34,397 nucleotides of DNA from an uncultured Actinomycetes bacterium (lineage in GTDB: Bacteria; Actinomycetota; Actinomycetes; S36-B12; UBA5976). Of the stretch, positions 1-9,148 are shown one piece after another (position 1 is the first letter of the stretch; the number at the start of each line of letters is the position of its first letter). The stretch covers positions 1 through 34,397 of the forward strand of contig CAJBBC010000109.1 in the NCBI GenBank assembly GCA_903951185.1. Direction: 5' to 3'. The notes under the pieces are model-generated. The model saw only the letters and a list, made by a program, of their open reading frames with translations, was not told the origin of the DNA and searched no databases. Position numbers and translations under genes: made by a program.

Positions 1-2363
1 ATGATGCCAATGACAACAATATTGTGGTTGGTTCCGGCCGAGTTACATCTTTAATTGATTTTGGTGATGTGATCATTGCCCCAAGAATTTGTGGCTTAGC
101 TGTAGCTTGTGCCTACACAATTCAAAATTTGGAAGACCCAGTTGCAGATTTTCTTCCAGTTATCCGCGGTTACCACAATGTGACACCATTTAGTGCTACA
201 GAGCTGAATCTAGTTTTTGGATTAATAAAATTACGAATTGCCACAAGTATCACAATGGCTGCAATTCAGTCCGCTAACAATCCAGATAATGACTACTTAC
301 TAATCAGCCAAGATAGTTTTCAAAAACTGATTCAATCACTTAATAAAGTTGATCCAAATTTAGCGCTCTACCGAATTCGCAGTGTTTGTGGATTTGAAGC
401 CAATCCACGCAGTCGTGAAATTCGTCAGTACTTAATGAGTGGCCGAGCTGCAATTAGCGATGTGGTGATGCCGCCGCTTCGAGATGTGCAAAAAATTTGG
501 CTTAACTGGGCAGGCGATAACCCAAATATTCCGAGGCAAACTGAACAAATCTTCACTTTAATGAGTCAAGCGGGTGCAGACCTTGCGATTGGTCACTACT
601 GCGAGAATCGTGAAGTTTACGAGGGCGAAGCATTTTCAGTAGATAGTCCAAACCGACGAACCGTGCACTTAGGTGTGGATTTATTTGCGCCAGCTGGAAC
701 ACCAGTATTTGCAGCGTTAGATGGTGTAGTTGAATATTTCAATGACAATAATGTCCATTTAGATTATGGCCCAGTAATTATTTTGCGTCATAAAACAGAT
801 ACTGGGATTCCTTTTTTCACACTTTATGGACACCTCTCCAGGCCATCCTTAGACAACCTGCATATAGGTAAAGAAATTTCGACTGGCGATTTAATCGCAA
901 CTATGGGCGAAGAGCACGAAAATGTTGGCTGGCCACCGCATACTCACTTCCAGTTACTAACTGACTTATGCGGAATGGGTTTAGATATTTATGGTGTGGC
1001 ACCACTTATTGAATTGCCAGTTTGGCGAAGTATTTCGCCAAATCCAAATCTAGTTTTGCAGATTGCGCAAGGAACTGATGCGCACACATTAATGCCAGTC
1101 GAGGTTTTAGCTCAGGAACGCCAAGTTGTTTTATCCCGAGCATTGAGCTTGAATTTTCAAGAACCGATTGAAATAGTTTCCGGTAAAGGCGCTTACTTAC
1201 ACGATCGTAAAGGTCGTCCTTATTTAGATTTAGTAAACAATGTGGCTCATGTTGGCCATTCACATCCTAGGGTTGTAGCCGCTGGTCAAAAACAAATGGC
1301 TACGTTAAATACAAATACGCGTTACTTAAATCAAAATGCAATTGAGTACGCCCGTTCACTAGCTAGTACTTTTCCAGATCCATTGAATGTTGTTTTCTTT
1401 GTTAATAGCGGATCAGAGGCAAACGATTTAGCGTTACGTCTTGCCCAGGCACATACAAAAGCCAAAGGTGTGATTGCTTTAGATCACGCTTACCACGGAC
1501 ATATCAGCAGCATTATCGATATAAGTCCATACAAATTTGCAGGCAAAGGTGGCGCCGGTCGACCAGATCATGTTCGCGTTGTCCCGACACCAGATAGCTA
1601 CAAAGGTTTACATCGAGGTGCTGATGCGGGTACAAAGTACGCTGCCGAATTTGCGGCACAACTTGCTGACTTAAAGCAACCACTTTGCGCATTTATCAGC
1701 GAATCGATTATTAGTACCGCTGGACAAATAACGTTGGCGCCAGGTTTCTTAAAATCCGCATATGAACAAACGCGCGCGGCTGGTGGTATTTGTATCGCGG
1801 ATGAAGTTCAGATTGGGATGGGTCGGGTCGGCGAGCATTTCTGGGGATTTGAACTACATGGAGTTGTTCCAGATATTGTCACCATCGGAAAACCAATTGG
1901 TAACGGACATCCGCTTGCTGCGGTAGTTACCACACCTGAAATTGCTCAATCATTCTTAACCGGAATGGAATACTTCAACACTTTTGGTGGTAATCCAGTT
2001 TCAGCAGCCATCGGCCAAGCAGTTTTGGATGTAGTTGCAGATCAGGGCTTACAAGCTAACGCTCAAAAAATGGGTAACTACTTAATGGATAGTGTTCGGG
2101 CGCTGGCTAGCAAAATTCCAGTTATCGGTGATGTCCGAGGAAGCGGATTATTTATTGGCGTTGAATTGGTTCTTGACCAAAAAACTCAAGAGCCAGCCAC
2201 AGCAATTACTGCCCAGTTACTCGAATTTGCTAAAAATCAAGGTGTCTTTTTATCTAGTGACGGTCCAGCAAATAACGTACTTAAAATAAAACCGCCAATG
2301 ATTATTAGTAAAACTGACGTTGATTTATTTTTATCAGTGTTTAAAGACGGTTTAACTAAATAG
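1..2363 (+). CDS. Kinase-M23 peptidase-class III aminotransferase fusion, 5' truncated by window
   Basis: The reading frame is open from base 3, so the gene starts upstream of the window; the GTG at 24 is not its start. The first codons, DANDNN, match the end of an aminoglycoside-phosphotransferase-type catalytic loop (HGDxxxxN), and IDFGD follows as the metal-binding motif. A LytM/M23 domain then keeps all zinc ligands: HLGVD at 666-680 and HTH at 939-947. The last ~430 residues are a class-III PLP aminotransferase fold with NSGSEAND, DHAYHGH, ADEVQ, and a Schiff-base Lys in GKPIGNGHP (codon 1890-1892). DHAYHGH...ISPYKF resembles ethanolamine-phosphate/phosphohydroxylysine phospho-lyases rather than ordinary transaminases. 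From family knowledge, the kinase would phosphorylate an amino alcohol and the lyase would release ammonia and phosphate. The M23 role is unknown. Substrate is inference; architecture is seen. Confidence 0.85.
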   Translation, partial: DANDNNIVVGSGRVTSLIDFGDVIIAPRICGLAVACAYTIQNLEDPVADFLPVIRGYHNVTPFSATELNLVFGLIKLRIATSITMAAIQSANNPDNDYLLISQDSFQKLIQSLNKVDPNLALYRIRSVCGFEANPRSREIRQYLMSGRAAISDVVMPPLRDVQKIWLNWAGDNPNIPRQTEQIFTLMSQAGADLAIGHYCENREVYEGEAFSVDSPNRRTVHLGVDLFAPAGTPVFAALDGVVEYFNDNNVHLDYGPVIILRHKTDTGIPFFTLYGHLSRPSLDNLHIGKEISTGDLIATMGEEHENVGWPPHTHFQLLTDLCGMGLDIYGVAPLIELPVWRSISPNPNLVLQIAQGTDAHTLMPVEVLAQERQVVLSRALSLNFQEPIEIVSGKGAYLHDRKGRPYLDLVNNVAHVGHSHPRVVAAGQKQMATLNTNTRYLNQNAIEYARSLASTFPDPLNVVFFVNSGSEANDLALRLAQAHTKAKGVIALDHAYHGHISSIIDISPYKFAGKGGAGRPDHVRVVPTPDSYKGLHRGADAGTKYAAEFAAQLADLKQPLCAFISESIISTAGQITLAPGFLKSAYEQTRAAGGICIADEVQIGMGRVGEHFWGFELHGVVPDIVTIGKPIGNGHPLAAVVTTPEIAQSFLTGMEYFNTFGGNPVSAAIGQAVLDVVADQGLQANAQKMGNYLMDSVRALASKIPVIGDVRGSGLFIGVELVLDQKTQEPATAITAQLLEFAKNQGVFLSSDGPANNVLKIKPPMIISKTDVDLFLSVFKDGLTK

Positions 2364-2369
2364 CATTAA

Positions 2370-3227
2370 CTACTTATGTAATAAGCCGGCACTAGCAAGT
2401 TTGGTATCACAATCAGTTCCACCCGGAATAGTTGTTTCTGGATTGCGTGCTGGACACACCTGTGAAAAAGCGCAATAGTCACAAAGTTTTGAAACTTTCG
2501 CGTCCCAAGCGGAATTGCTAATACTAGCTTCGCTTTCAGCGCGCATTACGGCTAGCGACTCACCAACTTTTGTAACCAGTCCCCAATCAGCTGGTCGGCG
2601 AACAACTTCTTTGGCATTCAAAAAAATTAATTCAACCTCATCAACATCAATGTCATATTGTTCCTTGTACGCAAGTGCATACAAATAAGGTTGGGCTAGT
2701 TTGTCGTCCACAAACTTGCCTGGACTTTTTCCGGTTTTATAGTCAGTTACTCGATTTATTCCATCTTGAGTAAATCGATCAACTTTGCCAAAGAAATTAA
2801 CACCATTAATTTCTATATTCAGTTCCATTTCCAAATGCTCAGGCTGAACTACTAATTCAGTCGGAGTTTCAAGCGCAAACAAATTTTCCACTGCTTCACG
2901 GACTGAATGTTTCATCTTTAAGTCATCTGCAAACTTTAGATACTCACTTTGTTGTAAAAACTTAGGACCATATTCTCGAAGTATCTCAATGGCAGCTGGT
3001 AACGTACGTTGTTCGCTTGGCAGTCGATACAAACGCTCAATTACATCGTGAGTTATTGAGCCACCTGCTAACGCTGCAGTTGGTGGTTCGCGCCAATTAT
3101 CGATGTAAGAAAAAAAGTATTTCAAGCCACACTGTTGAAAAAGTGCCATCTGGGAATAGGACACTCGTTTAGGAAGTTTGGCATTTGCTGGTTGCTCAAC
3201 TTCAACTTTTAAAAACTTATCGGCCAC
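2370..3227 (-). CDS. RecB-family PD-(D/E)XK nuclease with Fe-S cluster cysteines
   Basis: This 285-residue protein is a stand-alone PD-(D/E)XK (PDDEXK_1, Cas4/AddB-like) nuclease. Visible active-site residues are His60 (GSITHD), Asp150 (GKVDRF), and Asp162/Lys164 in DYKTGK. Four cysteines, Cys33 near the N terminus and Cys249, Cys252 and Cys258 near the C terminus (CxxC then x5 C), fit the [4Fe-4S] staple of AddB and Cas4. The start is GTG, with GGAAAG about 11 nt upstream. It lies 67 nt downstream of menD on the same strand and may be cotranscribed. It converges on the aminotransferase gene with a 6-nt gap. No cas genes or helicase lie nearby, so a general DNA-repair nuclease is the likely role. 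Confidence 0.85.
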   Translation of the reverse strand: MADKFLKVEVEQPANAKLPKRVSYSQMALFQQCGLKYFFSYIDNWREPPTAALAGGSITHDVIERLYRLPSEQRTLPAAIEILREYGPKFLQQSEYLKFADDLKMKHSVREAVENLFALETPTELVVQPEHLEMELNIEINGVNFFGKVDRFTQDGINRVTDYKTGKSPGKFVDDKLAQPYLYALAYKEQYDIDVDEVELIFLNAKEVVRRPADWGLVTKVGESLAVMRAESEASISNSAWDAKVSKLCDYCAFSQVCPARNPETTIPGGTDCDTKLASAGLLHK

Positions 3228-3294
3228 TGCAGTTACGTCTTTCCAATTTTGATTACTGCCAGACTAGTTCAGCTTGCTGACAAAAACTGCTAGA

Positions 3295-4935
3295 TCAGAG
3301 CGCTTCGTTAACTTCTTTTGTAATTTTGGTTATTTGCGCCTGCTCCGCTGACCGTTGCCCAGTAGTGCAGACAATCACATGGATTCCCGGGATTTTATTA
3401 GTTCGATTCAACGCACTTACAAATTCAGATTTTGTGGTTACTCGTGCAGCTGGCACACCCAAAGCTTCAGCTATAACCCACAGATCGCGTCCATGTGGTG
3501 TACCAAATATTTGTTCGAAATATTTTGAATAAGCAGGATCGCCCTGTTCTAACTGGCTAAATATTCCACTGCCATCATTATCGACAACAACTACAGTCAA
3601 ATTAGGTTTTACATTAAAATCTGAAATATTTAAGCCTGCCATTCCATGTAAGAAAGCAATATCTCCAATTAGTAAGTAAGTTCGCTGCGTAGCGTTAAGT
3701 GCTACTCCGCAGGCTGTTGAAATTAAGCCATCAATTCCATTTACGCCACGATTCCCAAATACCGTTAATCCAGTTCTGGTTTGGGCATACATTTCAATAT
3801 GTCGAACTGGCCAAGAAGCCGAAATAAATAAATTTGAATCATCGGCAAGTTGATTCCAAAGTTCAACTGCTGTATTCGGTCCCGTTAAAGTCTCTGAATT
3901 TAGATTTTTAATCACTACTTGACCAGCTAGCTGATCCAACTCTTGCCAGGTACTTAACCAACTTGATTCAGCCGGCGTAAGCGCTTGCGGAATGTAATTA
4001 ATACTTTCTTGGGCACTTAAAACCGGATTTGGTAAATCCGAACCAGAGTTGGGTAAGTGAATTGCGATGTGTTTCGGTGTTGATTTAAGTAGTGCTAAAA
4101 CACTGCGTGATAAGCCAATTAAGCCAACACTAATTACTACATCGGGTTTTGGAGTTTTTCCAGTTTGTAAAAGTAATGCGCCATAACTTAAAGCATTATC
4201 TGAACTATGTAACTGCGCCGTAGGTTCCCAAATAATTGGATAGCCAGCAGCTTTCGCAAACTGAGCTAATTTTTCAACCTGCGGCCCCGGGCTTATATCG
4301 CCAACAATTAGTAACCCTCGAGCTGGCAAAGTTAACGGTTTTGATTCAGCGATTACTTCTTTGAATTCAGCAACAGCGACTTCGGCAATTACGGCAGTTG
4401 GATCCGTTGGCATAAGTGGCAAATCAAATTGGGTATTAATGTGAACAGGGCCAAAATGCCCGGTAATTGAGTTTTGAAAAGCTGCATAAATTTGCTCAGT
4501 TGCCGTAGCTGTATCCACTTGGGTTTTTACAAAATTTTCAAACATGCCAGGTTGGATAGTGGTTTGCGGAGCACTATTTCTGCGGACCGCAGCTAATCGA
4601 TCCGCACTGAGCACTATTAATGGCACGCCACTGTGATGGGCCTCAACAACGGCAGGTAAAAGATTTGCCACTGCGGTTCCTGAAGTCACGACAACTGGCA
4701 CAGGTCGGTTACTTTTTTTAGCAAGCCCAAGTGCTAAGAAAGCCGCTTCGCGCTCATCAATTCGAGTATGTAACTTAATTCGCCCTTTATTTGCAAGAGC
4801 AGCAAACTGCCAGGCAAGAGGAGCGCTACGTGAGCCTGGGCAAACTACAACATCAGTTACGCCAACTTTAAGTGCGGCTTCGGCAACACAAATAGCTAGC
4901 AGGGTTGCCGGATTAGTAGTTCCATTAGCTACCAC
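3295..4935 (-). CDS. menD: 2-succinyl-5-enolpyruvyl-6-hydroxy-3-cyclohexene-1-carboxylate synthase (MenD)
   Basis: MenD is the thiamine-diphosphate enzyme that adds 2-oxoglutarate to isochorismate in menaquinone synthesis. The 546-residue protein has VCPGSRSAP near residues 32-40, the cofactor-activating Glu in IDEREAAF, and the ThDP/Mg motif GD at 424-425 followed by NDGSGIF at 453-459, all in family positions. The start is GTG and overlaps the 3' end of menC by 7 nt, which suggests translational coupling. The only nearby ATG is out of frame. It is the third gene of menB-menC-menD. No menF or menH is present in the window. Confidence 0.97.
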   Translation of the reverse strand: MVANGTTNPATLLAICVAEAALKVGVTDVVVCPGSRSAPLAWQFAALANKGRIKLHTRIDEREAAFLALGLAKKSNRPVPVVVTSGTAVANLLPAVVEAHHSGVPLIVLSADRLAAVRRNSAPQTTIQPGMFENFVKTQVDTATATEQIYAAFQNSITGHFGPVHINTQFDLPLMPTDPTAVIAEVAVAEFKEVIAESKPLTLPARGLLIVGDISPGPQVEKLAQFAKAAGYPIIWEPTAQLHSSDNALSYGALLLQTGKTPKPDVVISVGLIGLSRSVLALLKSTPKHIAIHLPNSGSDLPNPVLSAQESINYIPQALTPAESSWLSTWQELDQLAGQVVIKNLNSETLTGPNTAVELWNQLADDSNLFISASWPVRHIEMYAQTRTGLTVFGNRGVNGIDGLISTACGVALNATQRTYLLIGDIAFLHGMAGLNISDFNVKPNLTVVVVDNDGSGIFSQLEQGDPAYSKYFEQIFGTPHGRDLWVIAEALGVPAARVTTKSEFVSALNRTNKIPGIHVIVCTTGQRSAEQAQITKITKEVNEAL

Positions 4936-5969
4936 TGCTCCACCGCCTGCCTAACTGTGTCCGAAACTAATTTAGCCCCACTTGCATACCAAGCTCGAAT
5001 CATTCTTTCTTGCCAAGCTTTCTGCTGGGCTGCCGTAACTTTTTCGTTTGCTGCGGTAAGTAAGTCAGGATCAGGTTTTGGAATCGTCACTGTGATTTGA
5101 CCATTGCGCGGTAGTACCGGGTGCTTAACTAAATCACTTGCGAACAACGCACCAGTTGCTAAACCACAAGCTCCAGCTAAATCTGGCACACTTGCGGCTA
5201 GCACTAATCCGCTGGCTAACCCGATTGAAGTATCTAAACTTCCACTAACTACAACTGGCAAACCAACTTGTTCAATTGCATCGAGAGCAATTCGGGTACC
5301 GCCCATTGGAATTGATTTAACTATCAAAACATCCGCACTATTTCGCAAAGCTTCTGGATCAACTTGTTTTGCTAAACGCAAACCCTCATCTACTGCAATT
5401 TTTACAAATAATTCTGACTTTACTTTTGCACATTCAGCTAACGTTGCACATGGTTGTTCAACGTAATCTAATCCCCCAGCCATAAATTCAAATTGCGGAA
5501 TTATCTCGACAGCTTCTTTTGCACTCCAGGCGCCATTTGCATCTATTCGAATATTTACATCTGAAACACCTAGGTCTTCTAGCTGTAATCGAATAGATTG
5601 GATCCGCACTAAATCTTGGCCAAGACTTTGACCAGGTTCGGCTACTTTAACTTTTAGTGTGGTTAAACCATATTCAACAACTGATCGAAAAGTTATTGCT
5701 GCAGCTAATTCATTCGAAACTGCAGGGATAATCGCATTCACTGGGACGCTCTCGCGAACTGGTGTCGGCCAGTCACCAAATGCAGCTTCAAGTGCGCCAG
5801 CTAACCAACGTCCCGAAATTTCATCATCGTAGTTTTCAAACGGAGCAAATTCACCCCACCCAGCTGACCCTTGAAAAACTAATCCTGTTCTGATTTCAGT
5901 CGAGCGAAATTTCATCGTCAGTGGCAAAGCAAATGCTGTTGCTTGCTCCGCTAAATTTTCGATCGACAT
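4929..5969 (-). CDS. menC: o-Succinylbenzoate synthase (MenC)
   Basis: MenC is an enolase-superfamily dehydratase that turns SHCHC into o-succinylbenzoate. The 346-residue protein keeps the full active site: Lys106/Lys108 in LKVKV, metal ligands Asp143 (RIDANGAW), Glu171 (VEQPC) and Asp194 (VDEGL), and Lys218 (LIVKS). The start is ATG preceded by GGGAT. It sits 17 nt after menB and overlaps menD by 7 nt, so the three genes look like one operon. Confidence 0.96.
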   Translation of the reverse strand: MSIENLAEQATAFALPLTMKFRSTEIRTGLVFQGSAGWGEFAPFENYDDEISGRWLAGALEAAFGDWPTPVRESVPVNAIIPAVSNELAAAITFRSVVEYGLTTLKVKVAEPGQSLGQDLVRIQSIRLQLEDLGVSDVNIRIDANGAWSAKEAVEIIPQFEFMAGGLDYVEQPCATLAECAKVKSELFVKIAVDEGLRLAKQVDPEALRNSADVLIVKSIPMGGTRIALDAIEQVGLPVVVSGSLDTSIGLASGLVLAASVPDLAGACGLATGALFASDLVKHPVLPRNGQITVTIPKPDPDLLTAANEKVTAAQQKAWQERMIRAWYASGAKLVSDTVRQAVEQW

Positions 5970-5986
5970 ACTTATCCCGCGTATTA

Positions 5987-6919
5987 CTACGGGCGCTTAG
6001 GGAATTGCTTAAAATCTGGTTTACGCTTTTCTTTATAAGCGTTACGACCTTCTTGTGCTTCTTCGCTCATGTAAAACAAAAGTGTGGCATCCCCAGCAAG
6101 TTGTTGAACGCCAGCTAAACCGTCATCCACTGCATTGTGACTTGCTTTAAGCATCCGAAGTGCCAGTGGTGAAAGTTCTAACATTTCGTTACACCACTTA
6201 ACTGTCTCTAATTCTAAATCGGCAATCGGCACAACTTGATTTACTAAGCCCCAGTCATAAGCTTGCTCGGCACCGTACTGACGACAGGTGTACCAAACTT
6301 CACGGGCACGTTTTTGCCCAATGTGGCGAGCAAGTAATCCAGAACCATAACCACCATCAAATGAACCAACTATTGGTCCAGTCTGCCCAAAGCGCGCATT
6401 GTCGGCGGCAATAGTTAAATCACAAACCACATGCAGGACATGGCCTCCACCAATTGAATAACCAGCAACCATTGCAATAACAGGTTTTGGAATTCGGCGA
6501 ATCGCAATTTGTAAATCTAAAACATTTAGTCGGCCAACCCCTGCTTCGGCAATTGCATCATCGCCGATGTAACCATCGTCGCCGCGAATCATTTGATCGC
6601 CGCCACTGCAGAATGCCCAATCACCTTGGCCAGTCAAAATAATTACGCCGACAGTCGGATTATCACGAGCTTCTTCAAATGCGTGAATTAATTCTTTAAC
6701 AGTTTGCGGGCGAAACGCATTCCTTTTCTCCGGACGATTTATTGTGATCTTGGCTATTCCGCGATCTGCACCACTTGATAGTTCAAGTTTTATGTCGCTG
6801 TATTCACCAATAGATTCCCATTTACAAGCAGGGTTAATCGAGGAGTAACTTGGATCGGACTTTGCTGGGCTGCCATCAGCCACCACTGGAGGCAATACGT
6901 ACTTATTTCGAGTGTCCAT
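5987..6919 (-). CDS. menB: 1,4-Dihydroxy-2-naphthoyl-CoA synthase (MenB)
   Basis: MenB is a crotonase-fold enzyme that cyclises o-succinylbenzoyl-CoA. The 310-residue protein shows the oxyanion-hole region SGGDQ (105-109), GYSIGGGH (153-160), and the MenB signature GQT...VGSFDGGYG (178-192), which separates it from ordinary enoyl-CoA hydratases. About 40 extra N-terminal residues precede the crotonase core, as in other MenB proteins. The ATG start has AAAAGG about 7 nt upstream. It is the first gene of menB-menC-menD and is divergent from menE across 51 nt, so the pathway is transcribed outward from one small intergenic region. Confidence 0.97.
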   Translation of the reverse strand: MDTRNKYVLPPVVADGSPAKSDPSYSSINPACKWESIGEYSDIKLELSSGADRGIAKITINRPEKRNAFRPQTVKELIHAFEEARDNPTVGVIILTGQGDWAFCSGGDQMIRGDDGYIGDDAIAEAGVGRLNVLDLQIAIRRIPKPVIAMVAGYSIGGGHVLHVVCDLTIAADNARFGQTGPIVGSFDGGYGSGLLARHIGQKRAREVWYTCRQYGAEQAYDWGLVNQVVPIADLELETVKWCNEMLELSPLALRMLKASHNAVDDGLAGVQQLAGDATLLFYMSEEAQEGRNAYKEKRKPDFKQFPKRP

Positions 6920-6957
6920 TTAAGTGCCTTTTGGATTAGTTAGTTTCGCTATCGTTC

Positions 6958-6963
6958 TAGGCT
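6958..6963 (+). promoter_or_regulatory. Candidate -10 element for leaderless menE
   Basis: TAGGCT matches the TANNNT -10 pattern and ends 7 nt before the menE ATG. No Shine-Dalgarno sequence lies between, so a leaderless menE-menA transcript is likely. No clear -35 is visible. Confidence 0.5.
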
Positions 6964-6970
6964 AGTCACA

Positions 6971-8266
6971 ATGACTCAATCTGACATATCCGGCAAAGTT
7001 GCTCGCAACTTGGTGGCCGTACCGATTCCACCTGGCCCGAGTGGTGTCATTCGGCTTGCCCCCGCGTTGATCCAAGCAATTTCTGGAAATGGTCCGGCTA
7101 TCGCACCGATTCCAACTGGACCGGCTGGCTTGGTGGATTTACTTATGTCGGCATTGAAACCTGATGATCCGGCGTACCCGCTGGAATCTGCTGACATAGC
7201 CGTAGTCTGTTCAACTTCTGGTTCAACTGGAAATCCACGAGGTGTACTTTTAACAACTGCTGCACTAACAAGTTCAGCTGCTGCATTTGCTAAACGTTTC
7301 GGATCTGATTACCGCTGGGTTATGTCTGTACCAGCCCACCGAATCGCCGGTGTGATGGTTTTACTTCGTGCACATTTACATGGCAGTCCTTATTTAGTTG
7401 ATCCATCAACTGGCGGCGGCCGGCAATTTGATCCGGCAACTTTTGCGGCAACGACTTTGCAAGCTGTGCGCGAAAGTAAAGCTGATGGTCGACCTCTAGC
7501 AGTTTCATTAGTTCCAACTCAAATTGGCAGATTACTTGAAGCTGGTTCAGTTGGTATCGAGGCGCTCCAGTCCTACGCTTTAATCCTTAGCGGCGCAGCA
7601 GCTACGCCACAGCCGATGTTAAATCGGTTACGCGAACTTGGAATTAATGTTGTTGTCTCTTACGGAATGACTGAAACTTGCGGCGGTTGTGTTTACGACG
7701 GACAACCGCTCGAAGGTGTAACTATCTCACTTGGCACAAAAGATGATGTTGAACCAGGCCGTATTTCAATTTCTGGACCAGTGGTGGCATCTGGATATCG
7801 ACTACGACCAGATCTAGATGCGGTAACCGTAATTCAAAATAAATTAATGACTCATGATGTTGGAAAGTTAGATACCTCAGGATTACTACATGTACTTGGG
7901 CGGTTAGATGATGTAGTTCAAGTAGGTGGAACTAATGTTTCACTATCCGCAGTCGAAGCACTTTTGCGTCATCACCCAGATATTTCTGATGTTGCCGTAA
8001 TCGACATTGTTGATGAACTCTGGGGTTCAATACCTATGGCTTATGTAAAGTTACGCAATACTTATTCAGACACTGACGCTTTAATTGAATTAATGCGACA
8101 AACTGTCACGGATCGAATTGGCCGGGCGGCAACACCTAGATCGATTCAGATTGTAGATCAGTTACCAATGCTCGACTCAGGAAAAATTGATCGACTATCA
8201 CTTCGATTAAAAGCTGGCGAATCAATTGCTAGCGGCGAAATCCCACACCCAGGAACAGGTAAGTAA
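6971..8266 (+). CDS. menE: o-Succinylbenzoate-CoA ligase (MenE)
   Basis: MenE is an adenylate-forming enzyme that activates o-succinylbenzoate with ATP and CoA. The 431-residue protein has the P-loop-like STSGSTGNPRG (81-91), YGMTE (231-235), the ATP-ribose Asp296 (THDVG), the hinge region GRLDD (310-314) and the catalytic Lys405 (SGKID). It is somewhat shorter than most acyl-CoA synthetases, as is normal for actinobacterial MenE. The ATG start has no evident ribosome site but a -10-like element at the leaderless distance. It abuts menA with no gap and is divergent from menB. Confidence 0.95.
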   Translation: MTQSDISGKVARNLVAVPIPPGPSGVIRLAPALIQAISGNGPAIAPIPTGPAGLVDLLMSALKPDDPAYPLESADIAVVCSTSGSTGNPRGVLLTTAALTSSAAAFAKRFGSDYRWVMSVPAHRIAGVMVLLRAHLHGSPYLVDPSTGGGRQFDPATFAATTLQAVRESKADGRPLAVSLVPTQIGRLLEAGSVGIEALQSYALILSGAAATPQPMLNRLRELGINVVVSYGMTETCGGCVYDGQPLEGVTISLGTKDDVEPGRISISGPVVASGYRLRPDLDAVTVIQNKLMTHDVGKLDTSGLLHVLGRLDDVVQVGGTNVSLSAVEALLRHHPDISDVAVIDIVDELWGSIPMAYVKLRNTYSDTDALIELMRQTVTDRIGRAATPRSIQIVDQLPMLDSGKIDRLSLRLKAGESIASGEIPHPGTGK

Positions 8267-9148
8267 ATGGCGACAAGAGAACAATGGATTGAAGGCGCAC
8301 GGCCACTAACTTTGCCGGCGGCAGTAGCCCCTATTTTACTTGGCAGCGCAATTGCAAAATTTGAAGGCGGCTTCAATCCGATTATCGCAATTCTTGCGCT
8401 TGTAGTTTCACTGGCTTTACAAGTTGGCGTTAACTACGCAAATGACTACAGCGACGGTATTCGCGGCACAGACGCAAATCGCGTTGGTCCAGTTCGCTTA
8501 GTCGGACAAGAGTTAGCAAGTCCAACTGAAGTACAGCGCGCTGCATTTATAAGTTTTGGGCTAGCTGCAGTTGCTGGTCTTGGGATTAGCGTAATAAGTG
8601 ATTTATGGATTTTAATTCCGGTTGGTTTACTTTCAATTTTGGCAGCTTGGTTCTACACCGGTGGTAAGAATCCATATGGGTATGCCGGATTCGGTGAACT
8701 TTTTGTTTTTGTCTTCTTTGGATTAGTCGCTGTAGTGGGCACAACGTTTGCCCAAACTGGTTTTATCTCGTGGGTTGCCGTCTTGGGCGGAATTTCATGC
8801 GGCGCACTTTCGAGTGCGATTCTGATTGCAAATAATTTACGTGATATTCCAACGGACACTCTAACTGGTAAGCGAACCCTAGCGGTCAAACTTGGGGATC
8901 AAAGAACTCGCGAACTATATCGATTTACAATTGTGGTTGCATTTGTAATGCCGATTATCGAATCTTTCCAACCATCTGGTCCGGTTAATGCCTACGTTGG
9001 ATTATTCGCAATTTTGTCTGCTCGTTACCCATTACATTTAATTCGCAGTGGGGTAACTGGCCCAGAATTGATTCCGGTATTAATGTTTACCGGCCGACTA
9101 CTTCTGATTTTTTCAGTGATCAGCAGTATTGCCATTTGGTTTTCTTAA
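8267..9148 (+). CDS. menA: 1,4-Dihydroxy-2-naphthoate polyprenyltransferase (MenA)
   Basis: MenA is an integral-membrane UbiA-family prenyltransferase that attaches the isoprenoid tail to DHNA. The 293-residue protein has the first Asp-rich motif NDYSD (59-63) and the second motif with Asp193/Asp197 (NNLRDIPTD), separated by hydrophobic helices. ATG follows the menE stop directly, and AGG six bases upstream lies inside menE. Its TAA interleaves with the stop of the convergent ccsB gene, sharing the four bases 9145-9148. Confidence 0.95.
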   Translation: MATREQWIEGARPLTLPAAVAPILLGSAIAKFEGGFNPIIAILALVVSLALQVGVNYANDYSDGIRGTDANRVGPVRLVGQELASPTEVQRAAFISFGLAAVAGLGISVISDLWILIPVGLLSILAAWFYTGGKNPYGYAGFGELFVFVFFGLVAVVGTTFAQTGFISWVAVLGGISCGALSSAILIANNLRDIPTDTLTGKRTLAVKLGDQRTRELYRFTIVVAFVMPIIESFQPSGPVNAYVGLFAILSARYPLHLIRSGVTGPELIPVLMFTGRLLLIFSVISSIAIWFS

